From assembly GCF_005503445.1 (NCBI RefSeq), contig NZ_SCOH01000045.1, forward strand, positions 1-37,392: a stretch of DNA of 37,392 nt, read 5' to 3'. Below the pieces are notes generated by a model. It made no database searches and was not told the origin of the DNA. It worked only from the letters and a program-made list of their open reading frames with translations. This stretch comes from Chitinivorax sp. B. GTDB taxonomy: Bacteria > Pseudomonadota > Gammaproteobacteria > Burkholderiales > SCOH01. Shown piece by piece: positions 1 to 10,922 of the stretch. The position numbers and the translations under genes were made by a program. Each line of letters begins with the position of its first letter. Position 1 is the first letter of the stretch.

Positions 1-985
1 GGGTTGGGGTTGGGGTTGGCGTCGGTGTTGGAGTAGGTGTGGTACCCCCACCACCATAGTTCATCAACGCACCACCTCCTGCATTCACACGCTGGCCGCT
101 ACGTTGCGCATAGCCGCCATACGGGCGACTATCTTCATAGAAAGTCCAACCACCAATGGTCTGGCCATTGACCGGGATTTCCTGGCCATTCTTCATCAAC
201 GAGAAGTGTACGTGATCACCAGACGCGCTACCGCCGCAAGGCAGCTGAACATTGATCGTTCCGATGTAGGTGCCTTTGTTGATTTGCGTGCCATCTGCAA
301 AATTGGCGAGATTCACCATGTGGTAGTAAGTAGTGGTATAGCCGTTGTCGTGTACCAGCTTGACCAGCGCACTACCATTGCGGATACAGCTTTTATAAAT
401 GCGGCCGGCTCGTGGTGCGAGCACGCGGCCGTTGCCACCATTGAAATCGATCGAGTTATATGGCCGGCTGCTGCCACTGTTACCATGCGGGCCACCACCC
501 ATGTACCAGGCAACGCCTTCCTGCCACGGCAGCGACAAGCCAGTATCGACAAGCAATTCCTGCTTGTTCTGCTGAGCAGCAAAACTTTGCTTTTCTGCGT
601 CGTCCATCAGGCTGGTCGGCACTTTATCGAGCATATCGAGAAACTCCTCGGTACCTTCGATGGCCAATTTCCAGTTTTCCCCTGACTTACGTGCAATAAA
701 GAATTTCGACTTGGGTGACTGGTGAGTACGGGCATTCATGACTGCAGTCACAGAACCCAGCATCCAGTTACCTGACGGGTCTTTCTTGTTGACCTCAACC
801 ACGGTCTCACCGGTGGTGGACTCTGCCATCGCCCATTTGTTCATGCTGCCTGCAAAAGCGGTGTTGGCCGCCGTGGTAAGTTGCGAGTCAGTAATCACGC
901 GAGATTCGGCATGCACGACCACTGGCGCAAAGATGCCCGCAAGCAATGTTGCAACGATTGTTAGTTTTTGTGAATTGCTGATCAT
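1..985 (-). CDS. Secreted M23 metallopeptidase, LasA/beta-lytic type, with Thr-Pro linker (3'-partial)
   Basis: Predicted zinc endopeptidase of the M23 (LasA/beta-lytic) family, which cuts glycine-rich peptides and peptidoglycan cross-bridges outside the cell. The ATG at 985 follows GGGGG on the minus strand with 4 bases between. Residues 1-26 form a signal peptide ending VVVHA. A propeptide-like region of about 120 residues follows. The catalytic domain begins near residue 150 and shows the zinc ligands H167 and D180 (GGPHGNSG...NSIDF) and the HVH motif at 258-260, plus two cysteines (C200, C250) probably forming a disulfide. After about residue 310 the chain becomes GGGG followed by alternating Thr-Pro and leaves the window without a stop. 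The linker implies a further C-terminal domain, perhaps carbohydrate-binding, but that domain is not visible. It is a close paralogue of the next gene, which lacks the linker. Confidence 0.9.
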   Translation of the reverse strand, partial: MISNSQKLTIVATLLAGIFAPVVVHAESRVITDSQLTTAANTAFAGSMNKWAMAESTTGETVVEVNKKDPSGNWMLGSVTAVMNARTHQSPKSKFFIARKSGENWKLAIEGTEEFLDMLDKVPTSLMDDAEKQSFAAQQNKQELLVDTGLSLPWQEGVAWYMGGGPHGNSGSSRPYNSIDFNGGNGRVLAPRAGRIYKSCIRNGSALVKLVHDNGYTTTYYHMVNLANFADGTQINKGTYIGTINVQLPCGGSASGDHVHFSLMKNGQEIPVNGQTIGGWTFYEDSRPYGGYAQRSGQRVNAGGGALMNYGGGGTTPTPTPTPTPTPT

Positions 986-1211
986 ATTTCCCCCTTTTTT
1001 GATCTGGCGCGATGGATCTACCACAACAAACCGGCGGGCCAAATGACAACACAATTGTGCCGTCAGCCACTGCAGACAAGTCGTCAATGCCAATATCATA
1101 TAGCCATTACACGATATGTCAAACGCATTTTGCTTATTTGGTAAATACGAACGAATTCACATGTATACAGAAAAGGTTAATGACCGGTGGACAGTAATAA
1201 GAAATGGAATT

Positions 1212-1250
1212 AAAAACAGCCAGATGAGGCTGACCAACAATCGGTCAGCC
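1212..1250 (-). terminator. Probable Rho-independent terminator of the downstream M23 gene
   Basis: A perfect 8-bp inverted repeat, GGCTGACC (1228-1235) and GGTCAGCC (1243-1250), lies just past the stop of the minus-strand peptidase ending at 1266. On that strand a TTTTT run (1212-1216) follows about 11 bases after the stem. The distance to the T-tract makes this less than ideal. Confidence 0.5.
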
Positions 1251-1265
1251 CCTCGTTGCCGAATA

Positions 1266-2216
1266 TCAATCCAGCATCAGACTGGTACCATAATTGACTA
1301 GCGAACCACCGGGATTGACACGCTGCCCATTGCGCAGCGCATAACCACGATAGGCTTGGCTACCTTCATAGAATGTCCAGCCCCCGATCGTCTGATTGTT
1401 GACTGACAAGGGAGCGTTGTTACGCAACAGGGAGAAATGCACATGCGGCCCAGAGGCAAAACCACCGCAAGGCAGTTGTATATTGATGGTCCCCAAGTAA
1501 GTACCCTTGCTGATCTGCGTACCATCCGAGTAATTGGCCAGATTGACCATGTGGTAATAGGTAGTGGACAACCCGTTATCATGGACCAACTTGATCAATG
1601 CGCTACCACCACGTACGCAGCTACGGTAGAACTTGCCCGCACGTGGTGCCAGCACGCGTCCATCGCGTCCATTAAAATCAATCGAGTTGAATGGCCTGCT
1701 GTTTCCGCTATTGCCATGGGGCCCGCCCCCCATATACCACGCCACACCTTCTCGCCATGGCAGGGCAAGGCCGGTTGGCACCATGGCCTCTAAGTCATTG
1801 GGCTGGCGGGTGAAATTTTGCTTTTCCTGACTATCTAGCAAGTCCGGCGGTGCCGCTGTGGCCAGCTCCCGGAAGCGAAGGCTACCTTCCATCCCAACCA
1901 GCCACACACCATCTACCCGGTGTGCCAGGAAGAACACGGCGTTCGGGGCCTCATGCGCAGTACTTTTCAACACGGGGGTCACTGAGCCCAACATCCAGTT
2001 ACCGCTGGCATCGGTCTTGTTCACCTCCACCATGGTTTCGCCAGTAGTGGATTCACGCTGTGCCCATGTTGCAGCGCCCGCCGCATACAAATCCCTGGCG
2101 GTCTGCGATAGTGATGCATCCATCACTTCACGCGATTCAGCATGACTGGCCGCTGGCAGCAAGCCGGTCCCCAGTAACAGGCAAACAGCAGAAATACGGA
2201 GTGTACGAATCAACAT
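1266..2216 (-). CDS. Secreted M23 metallopeptidase, LasA/beta-lytic type
   Basis: Predicted extracellular zinc endopeptidase of the M23 LasA/beta-lytic family, 316 residues. I chose the ATG at 2216, not the upstream in-frame ATG at 2237, because AAAGGAG sits 5 bases before it and because the signal peptide (residues 1-26, ending ASHA) then starts at the N-terminus. The region 27 to about 150 is the propeptide. The catalytic domain carries H167 and D180 as zinc ligands, H222, and the H258-x-H260 motif, with C200 and C250 as a likely disulfide. The chain ends near NYGTSLMLD with no linker or extra domain, unlike its neighbour at 1-985. The two are tandem paralogues with the same residue numbering of the active site. 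Likely roles are bacteriolysis or protein degradation outside the cell; the substrate cannot be read from sequence. Confidence 0.92.
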   Translation of the reverse strand: MLIRTLRISAVCLLLGTGLLPAASHAESREVMDASLSQTARDLYAAGAATWAQRESTTGETMVEVNKTDASGNWMLGSVTPVLKSTAHEAPNAVFFLAHRVDGVWLVGMEGSLRFRELATAAPPDLLDSQEKQNFTRQPNDLEAMVPTGLALPWREGVAWYMGGGPHGNSGNSRPFNSIDFNGRDGRVLAPRAGKFYRSCVRGGSALIKLVHDNGLSTTYYHMVNLANYSDGTQISKGTYLGTINIQLPCGGFASGPHVHFSLLRNNAPLSVNNQTIGGWTFYEGSQAYRGYALRNGQRVNPGGSLVNYGTSLMLD

Positions 2217-2641
2217 AAAAACTCCTTTCCATCTCAAACTGTCAAACGCAGCCGATTACGCTGCGCACACCAGGCAACAGTCAGAATAAATGTAACCACC
2301 TGACTGAAAACCATTTTTCAGCTTAGAATTCATAAAAAATATGTCAAAAGCATTCAACTTTCGCCATGTACCACATAGTGCACTGGCAAGGCTTACAGGC
2401 TGAAAAATCATGCGTATTCATATAATTAAGCAAGTGAATACGTATTCAATAACCAATCCATTGAATTTTTGCCAAGTCATGCCCATTCGGCATAATCTGT
2501 TGGCATTTCGAGCAATCTACTTACCGATCGATCCGGTTCGATTGGCCGATGTCCACGCTTCGTATCGGTATTGATTCAGCGGTGGATAACGATTAGCCGG
2601 TTATTCGCGAAACACATATTGATCAACCAACCCAAGGCAAG
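2217..2641. other. Intergenic region between divergent genes, with palindrome and repeated octamers
   Basis: This 425-bp AT-rich stretch separates the minus-strand peptidase from the plus-strand hypothetical gene. It holds no convincing ORF. A perfect 12-bp palindrome, GAATACGTATTC, lies at 2436-2447. The octamer CGTATTCA occurs at 2413-2420 and 2441-2448. These could be binding sites for a regulator of either gene, but nothing identifies the protein. Confidence 0.4.
2469..2496 (+). promoter_or_regulatory. Possible sigma-70 promoter for the gene at 2642
   Basis: TTGCCA (2469-2474) and CATAAT (2491-2496) are separated by 16 bp and point toward the hypothetical gene about 145 bp downstream. 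It was recognised by eye only. Confidence 0.3.
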
Positions 2642-3202
2642 ATGATGAAAAAACAAGTGTGCACAATCCTGGCCGGTATCAGTTTGAACGCATTGGCAGC
2701 TGAACCCGTGCTGTTGGAAACGCCTGTGACCTATCACCCGAACGCAGGTGTGGTGCAAAAGGTAAAAGAAGAGTGCAAGATCGAGGACCAACTTGCCCAG
2801 CATGTGGGCAAAGCGCTGGCCAAATTGAACAAGCTGGAAGGCGGCACCATCGATGTCTCTGCCGATAAATCCGGCAAGCAACTATTGCGCTTGCAGATCA
2901 CCCATGTGTTGGGTGTAGGTGGTGGCGCCTGGTCTGGCCCCAAAGCCGTGACCGTTCAGGCAGAACTGCTGGAAAACGGCAAGGTAAAACGCGAAGCCAA
3001 AATCAACCGTTGGTCCACAGGTGGCTTCTTTGCCGGGTTGAAGGGTACCTGCTCAATCATTGAACGTTGCTCAGTCGCGTTGGCCAAGGATTTGAGCCGC
3101 TGGGTCAGCGATCCCAACTATACGATCAAGGAAGATGCGCCGCCAAAAGACACTCCGAAGTCTGACGAAGTCGCACCGGCCGAATCAACCAATGCCAGCT
3201 AA
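2642..3202 (+). CDS. Secreted hypothetical protein, 186 aa
   Basis: I do not recognise this family with certainty. Residues 1-19 look like a signal peptide (MMKKQVCTILAGISLNALA, cleavage before AEP), so the product should be periplasmic. The mature part has a mixed alpha/beta look. It contains a Gly-rich turn GVGGGAWSGP (91-100) inside alternating hydrophobic strands (TVQAELLENGK) and three cysteines (45, 137, 143) that could form disulfides. The last 25 residues are Pro/Glu/Ser-rich and probably disordered. The layout recalls small periplasmic DUF4410-type proteins, but this is a guess. The start could be 2642 or 2645 (two consecutive ATGs); AAGG lies just upstream. It converges on the penicillin-acylase gene. 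Confidence 0.75.
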   Translation: MMKKQVCTILAGISLNALAAEPVLLETPVTYHPNAGVVQKVKEECKIEDQLAQHVGKALAKLNKLEGGTIDVSADKSGKQLLRLQITHVLGVGGGAWSGPKAVTVQAELLENGKVKREAKINRWSTGGFFAGLKGTCSIIERCSVALAKDLSRWVSDPNYTIKEDAPPKDTPKSDEVAPAESTNAS

Positions 3203-3228
3203 GCTGGTGCTGGTTTAGAGGTGAAATG

Positions 3229-3257
3229 GGCCATGCCGATCAAGCGTTCACATGGCC
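3229..3257. terminator. Weak inverted repeat between convergent genes
   Basis: GGCCATG (3229-3235) pairs perfectly with CATGGCC (3251-3257) across a 15-base loop. It lies between the stop of the plus-strand hypothetical gene and that of the minus-strand acylase. There is no U-tract on either side, so a terminator role is only suggested by position. Confidence 0.25.
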
Positions 3258-3266
3258 TCAATTCTG

Positions 3267-5780
3267 TCACCTGCCGGGTAACAACTGGATCGGGGGGCCA
3301 TACAGCCGGTCGATATGTTGTTGCTTGAACGGCATGGTTTGATACTTGCCCTGCAACCACCAATGAATCCCGTCGTCGTAGTGTACGCTGCCAGGGTTTG
3401 ATGACTGTCCGGACAGATTGACGAATTGCATCGGCTCATCCAAACCAAAATCCACCACCATCCGCATGGCCGGTACCATCCAGGTTTCGAAATGCTCACC
3501 CGCCGGATATGCGGCCACATTCAAGGTGGAATGATCCCCACCTGCCGGATATGGACCCCGATCCAGATAATCCCTGGCAAACGATAACGCCATCCGTTCC
3601 AGCCAACCCAAATGGGGCGCCAGCTTGGTGGCTTCAGTTTGCCAGGAATAGGTATGCAATTTGCCCCACGACCAGTTGGCTGGATCGTTACCTTGCCGCT
3701 GCTTCATCGACTCAACCGCATGCGCCAATGCGCGCGCGATGATGTCAGGCTTGGTTTCCGTCGGCGGTGTAAGAATATCGTCCCAGAAAGGGCTATCCTC
3801 GCGGCCATGTAAATGGTCATCCACCGCACCGTAATTGGCGTCGTTCACCCGGACAAAGGCATGCCAAGCTTCACTGCCAACCTCCAGTTCGTCTCCGAAG
3901 GTATCGCGTGCCAAGTGATAAATGAACATGCCATAGAGCGCAGCATCCGCCGACTCCGGCGCCATGCTGCCATCAAAAGCTATCAACTTTGTTTTGGCCC
4001 ATTGCACAGCTTGCTGCTGCTCTGGCGACAAACGAGTGGCAGCACCAGTCAGATCATGTTTCCCCAGCCATGCTGCCAATTCCTTAGCCAACAAGGATGT
4101 GCGATCCAGTTGCATGGCTTGGCTGGCTGCAGTGGTATGTTGAGCGTCGTTCTTCAACAGCTCCATTGCACGCCCCACTCGCTCCGGGTAATACCAGCTG
4201 GAGGTCAGATGATGCGGATAACTGGCATCCACCGTCCGGTTGTTTGCTGTCGTTAAAAACCCCGCAGCGGGGTTGAACGATGCTGGTAGCTGATCGGGTG
4301 ACACATAACCTTGCCAATCGTATTCACCATTCCATCCAGGAGATGGCAATTGACCACGGCCCTTACTGCGTACCGGATAACGCCCGGTCACCTGCCAACC
4401 GATATTGGCACGATCGCCATAAGCCACATTCAGCTCGATAGCCCGTACTTGGCGTAGCACTGCTCTGGCTTCCTCCGCATTGTTGGCACGGTTGATTGCC
4501 AAGAAGGCATCCAACGTCGCATCAGGTTCAAACGCCGATGTCTGCAGTGCCAAACCATAGCCAGTACGTACCTGCCGGGCCAACAAATCACTTTTGGGTA
4601 CGTGATACAAAGCCGCGTTCAACAACGCACCATGCCGGGTTTCGTATATGGTTTCCTTGACGGTTTTACCACCTTTCAGCATAAAGGTTTCTTCACGTGC
4701 CACACATGGCAACCATTGGCCTTGGTACAAGTAATGCAATTTGCCATCGACGGCTTTCAGCTGCTCCAGAAAGATATCCTGGTTGTCGGCCATGACCATG
4801 GTCATACCCCATGCAACCTTGCCATTGAAGCCCGCGACAATGCCCGGCAAGCCGGCAACAGCCACACCCGCCACATCCAGCCCTGGAGCCTTCGCGTGGA
4901 TGTAATGCCAGGTGGCCGGCTGACTCAGCAACAAATGCGTATCGTTGGCGACAATACTGGCGCCCAATTTAGTACGTGATGGCCCCACCGCCCAGTTATT
5001 GGATGCAGCCAGATTATGACCCGTCACCTGATCCAGCGATGCCAATGTACCCAGCAGTTGCTTCACCGCTGGCTGTACGGCATTCAAGTCCAAACCCGCC
5101 AGTTTGCGGGCCTCATCCAGTGGAATCGGTTCGTCGGGGTAAACCGGTGTCAGCCATGCGGCCTTTTCCACGCCCACTTGCTGGGCCATACGCAAGAAGC
5201 TGACTTCTTCCTGCAGGTTTTGCGCCAATCCGAAATTGATCAGCGCCATGACGGCCATGGAATCCTTTGGCTGCCATGGTTCCGGGTTCGTGCTGGATAA
5301 CTGCATGTCTGCTGGCAATGGGCGGCTGGCACGCCAGGCATTCACACCCGCCGCGTAACGAGTCAGCAGTTGACGGGTTTCCGGTGAGGTCCCGTCCCAT
5401 AAGATCTGCGCGGATCGGCGCAGATTCAGCGTGCGCATGTAACGGTCAATATCCAATGCCGGCTCGCCAACCATTTCCGCCAGCCTGCCCTGCGCAATCA
5501 TCTTGAAGCCGACCATCTGCGAATAACGATCCTCCGCTGCGACATACCCCATGGCATAGGCCAGATCATTCATAGACTGCGCCTCAATCAATGGAATCCC
5601 CAATTCGTCGCGACGCACGCTGACCGGTTGTGCCAACCCCAAAAGACGCATCTCTGCAGGATGTGGTGGCTCGGCAAAATGACTTTCCAGAAAACTGGTA
5701 CAAGCAGTCAATCCGCTACACATCAGCCCAACGGCGATCGCCACAGTTCGCAAGCGTACCGGCAAGGAATACGACAACAT
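3267..5780 (-). CDS. Penicillin acylase family (S45) lipoprotein
   Basis: Predicted Ntn-hydrolase of the penicillin/AHL acylase family, which hydrolyses amide bonds of acylated small molecules after self-cleavage into two subunits. The 837 residues fit the family's usual length. The N-terminus has a lipobox LTAC with Cys27, so the protein is probably anchored to a membrane facing the periplasm. The alpha chain shows the family's DELGIPLIEA and GYVAAEDRYSQM stretches (58-90). The autocatalytic nucleophile is Ser260 in ASNNWAVGPSRT, the expected N-terminal residue of the beta chain. A later ANNRTV segment probably supplies the oxyanion Asn. The ATG at 5780 is preceded by GGGAG at a good distance. 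It is transcribed divergently from valS. Substrate specificity (beta-lactam, acyl-homoserine lactone or other) cannot be read from the sequence. Confidence 0.92.
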   Translation of the reverse strand: MLSYSLPVRLRTVAIAVGLMCSGLTACTSFLESHFAEPPHPAEMRLLGLAQPVSVRRDELGIPLIEAQSMNDLAYAMGYVAAEDRYSQMVGFKMIAQGRLAEMVGEPALDIDRYMRTLNLRRSAQILWDGTSPETRQLLTRYAAGVNAWRASRPLPADMQLSSTNPEPWQPKDSMAVMALINFGLAQNLQEEVSFLRMAQQVGVEKAAWLTPVYPDEPIPLDEARKLAGLDLNAVQPAVKQLLGTLASLDQVTGHNLAASNNWAVGPSRTKLGASIVANDTHLLLSQPATWHYIHAKAPGLDVAGVAVAGLPGIVAGFNGKVAWGMTMVMADNQDIFLEQLKAVDGKLHYLYQGQWLPCVAREETFMLKGGKTVKETIYETRHGALLNAALYHVPKSDLLARQVRTGYGLALQTSAFEPDATLDAFLAINRANNAEEARAVLRQVRAIELNVAYGDRANIGWQVTGRYPVRSKGRGQLPSPGWNGEYDWQGYVSPDQLPASFNPAAGFLTTANNRTVDASYPHHLTSSWYYPERVGRAMELLKNDAQHTTAASQAMQLDRTSLLAKELAAWLGKHDLTGAATRLSPEQQQAVQWAKTKLIAFDGSMAPESADAALYGMFIYHLARDTFGDELEVGSEAWHAFVRVNDANYGAVDDHLHGREDSPFWDDILTPPTETKPDIIARALAHAVESMKQRQGNDPANWSWGKLHTYSWQTEATKLAPHLGWLERMALSFARDYLDRGPYPAGGDHSTLNVAAYPAGEHFETWMVPAMRMVVDFGLDEPMQFVNLSGQSSNPGSVHYDDGIHWWLQGKYQTMPFKQQHIDRLYGPPIQLLPGR

Positions 5781-5977
5781 GGTGAAACTCCCTTCTATGG
5801 ATGGTTTTCTGGTTCTTGTTGCTTCACACCACGTCCAGTTTATCCGGACCAGTCGGCTATCGCGTGTTGTTTGATCTCTACCTTGCCGCTTTCTGGGTGG
5901 GGAAAAGGTAAGCAGCGCATTTTACGAAGATGGCGGGATTTATGTGCCGTAATGCGTGCGCTTTGAGCCGCGCATCG

Positions 5978-5983
5978 TATAAT
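5978..5983 (+). promoter_or_regulatory. Possible -10 box for valS
   Basis: A consensus TATAAT lies 35 bases before the valS start codon. No good -35 hexamer is found 16-18 bp upstream, so the assignment is tentative. Confidence 0.35.
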
Positions 5984-6018
5984 GACCCGTTTAGTATCGA
6001 CTTTTTGCACCGCACAAA

Positions 6019-8781
<2,763 letters not shown>

Positions 8782-8802
8782 TCTATTTCTCTGGCCAAAA
8801 CG

Positions 8803-8832
8803 ACGCCCATCCCCGACCGGATGGGCGTTTTT
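8803..8832 (+). terminator. Rho-independent terminator of valS
   Basis: A perfect 10-bp stem, ACGCCCATCC (8803-8812) and GGATGGGCGT (8819-8828), closes a 6-base loop and runs into TTTTT. It begins 21 bases after the valS stop. Confidence 0.93.
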
Positions 8833-9130
8833 CATACTGGCACCAACACCTAACCCAAGAGCGCGATGAAATCATGTCAACAGAACCGAGCCGCCAATTG
8901 ATGTAAATCAATCAATTCACAAATAGCCAATCACCCGGTGACGCAATAGTTTGGCAATCGGCTCCGCCCCGCCATCCCAATCAAGCATTTTCCACCAAAA
9001 TATCAACCATATTTGGCATTTAACTCTAAAAATTAGATCATTTAGAACAACAACACATCCATCAATCCGTATTGATTAGCATGAAATTTCGATGGTAGCG
9101 TTGCGTGTCCAACCTATACAGGGCAGACCC
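8833..9130. other. Intergenic region upstream of the decarboxylase gene
   Basis: This AT-rich stretch of about 300 bp holds no ORF worth calling. It should contain the decarboxylase promoter, but no -35/-10 pair stands out by eye. Confidence 0.4.
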
Positions 9131-10762
9131 ATGTTACTCGCCGAGTCGCTGCTCAATGCGCTCCACGCCTATGGTGCCCGGGAAATCTTCGGCATCCCTG
9201 GCGACTTTGCCTTACCCTTTTTCAAGGTCATTGAAGAGTCGGGCCGTTTACCGCTCTATACCCTCAGCCACGAGCCTGCGGTCGGTTTTGCTGCCGACGC
9301 AGCAGCCCGCTACCGTGGCGGGCTGGGTGTGGCGGCCGTCACTTACGGTGCTGGCGCCCTCAATCTGGTCAATCCTGTCGCCGGTGCTTATGCGGAAAAA
9401 TCACCGCTGGTCGTCATATCAGGGGCCCCTGGTGCGCAGGAACGACGAGCAGGCCTTGGATTGCACCATCAGGCCAAGACATTTGATTCACAACGCCTGA
9501 TTTTCAGCGAAATCACCTGCGCCCATACCTGCCTGAATCAGGCCGCCTCGGCGCCAGCCGAAATTGCCCGTGTCCTGCGTCAATGTCTGGATGAATCCCG
9601 TCCCGTCTATATCGAACTGCCGCGTGACATGGTGCGCGTCCCTTGTGGGCCTGTCCCACTGCTGCCCAGTCGCCCGGCAGACGAGGATGCCCTGGCAGCC
9701 TGCGCCGATGACGTGCTGGCTCATCTGCGCCGCGCCAAACAACCCGTCATGATGGTAGGTGTCGAAATCCGCCGTTTCGGCCTGGAACAACTGGTTGCAA
9801 CACTGGCCAGCAGACTGGGAATTCCGGTGGTCACATCTTTCATGGGGCGTGGTCTGCTGGCAGAAACTGACGCACCCTTGTCGGGTACCTATTTAGGCGT
9901 GGCCGGTATCGCCGACGTCACCGCACTGGTGGAAAAATCCGACGGTTTGTTGATGCTGGGCGTGATCCTGTCGGATACCAACTTTGGCGTATCGGCCAGC
10001 CGCATTGATTTCCGGCGCTGTATCAATGCCGCAGACCGACAGGTGTCACTTGGCTTCCATCACTATGCAGACATCCCGCTGGAAAGCCTGATCCGTGCTT
10101 TGCTCGATCGATTGCCGAGTACAGCCATTCAGGCCGCCAGTCGCACACAGATCATGCACTACCCCACACAGATGCCACATGATCAACAATCGATCACCCC
10201 ACATGACATCGCCACCGCCATCAACGACTTGATGGACCACCACGGCGACCTGCCCATTGCCTGTGACATTGGTGATTGCCTGTTTACCGCTCTGGATATC
10301 AAACATACCGCACTGGTGGCACCCGGATATTACGCATCAATGGGATTTGGAGTCCCTGCTGCCCTCGGCATTGCTGCGACATCGGGCAAACGCCCGCTTG
10401 TGCTGGTTGGGGACGGCGCCTTTCAGATGACCGGATGGGAATTGGGTAACTGCCGCAAAGCCAGCTGGGCTCCCATCGTCATCGTACTGAACAACCAGAG
10501 CTGGGAAATGCTGCGCACCTTTCAACCGGAATCGCATTTCAACGATCTGGATGACTGGCATTTTGCCGATATTGCAGCATCGCTTGGCGGCATTGGCATC
10601 CGGGTCGATACCCGGCAGGCACTTCATACCGCATTGGAGCGGGCCATGGCTGAGCCACACGCCTTCCATCTGATTGAGGTCATGCTGCCACGTGGCACAC
10701 TGTCACCGACACTGTCGCGCTTTGTCGCCGGGGTCAAACGATTGTCGAGCGTGGTTGCCTGA
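9131..10762 (+). CDS. ipdC: Indolepyruvate/phenylpyruvate decarboxylase (TPP enzyme)
   Basis: Predicted thiamine-diphosphate enzyme that decarboxylates phenylpyruvate and indolepyruvate to the arylacetaldehydes, the key step toward phenylacetic or indole-3-acetic acid. The 543-residue chain resembles the Azospirillum-type decarboxylase across its length, as recalled from memory. Examples are GIPGDFALPFFK (21-32), TLSHEPAVGFAADAAARY with the catalytic Glu48, and VTYGAGALN. The C-terminal TPP/Mg site is GDGA at 427-430 through NN at 454-455. I chose the ATG at 9131, 13 codons inside the longest frame, because AGGG precedes it by 7 bases and MLLAESLLNAL matches the family start. It appears monocistronic. 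General benzoylformate or branched-chain keto-acid decarboxylases are alternatives but fit less well. Confidence 0.85.
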   Translation: MLLAESLLNALHAYGAREIFGIPGDFALPFFKVIEESGRLPLYTLSHEPAVGFAADAAARYRGGLGVAAVTYGAGALNLVNPVAGAYAEKSPLVVISGAPGAQERRAGLGLHHQAKTFDSQRLIFSEITCAHTCLNQAASAPAEIARVLRQCLDESRPVYIELPRDMVRVPCGPVPLLPSRPADEDALAACADDVLAHLRRAKQPVMMVGVEIRRFGLEQLVATLASRLGIPVVTSFMGRGLLAETDAPLSGTYLGVAGIADVTALVEKSDGLLMLGVILSDTNFGVSASRIDFRRCINAADRQVSLGFHHYADIPLESLIRALLDRLPSTAIQAASRTQIMHYPTQMPHDQQSITPHDIATAINDLMDHHGDLPIACDIGDCLFTALDIKHTALVAPGYYASMGFGVPAALGIAATSGKRPLVLVGDGAFQMTGWELGNCRKASWAPIVIVLNNQSWEMLRTFQPESHFNDLDDWHFADIAASLGGIGIRVDTRQALHTALERAMAEPHAFHLIEVMLPRGTLSPTLSRFVAGVKRLSSVVA

Positions 10763-10922
10763 CTGAAATCACATCACCCCAGCCTTGAGCCATCATTCCC
10801 CGAGCGATAGATGGCAAACCATCCTCCCGGCACCCTGCTGATTCTGCCAAGCTTCAAGGAGTACTTATCCAGTATGATGAATCGCTAGGCACTTTCAACC
10901 AAACCCAACGCCCCTTTGGCCA

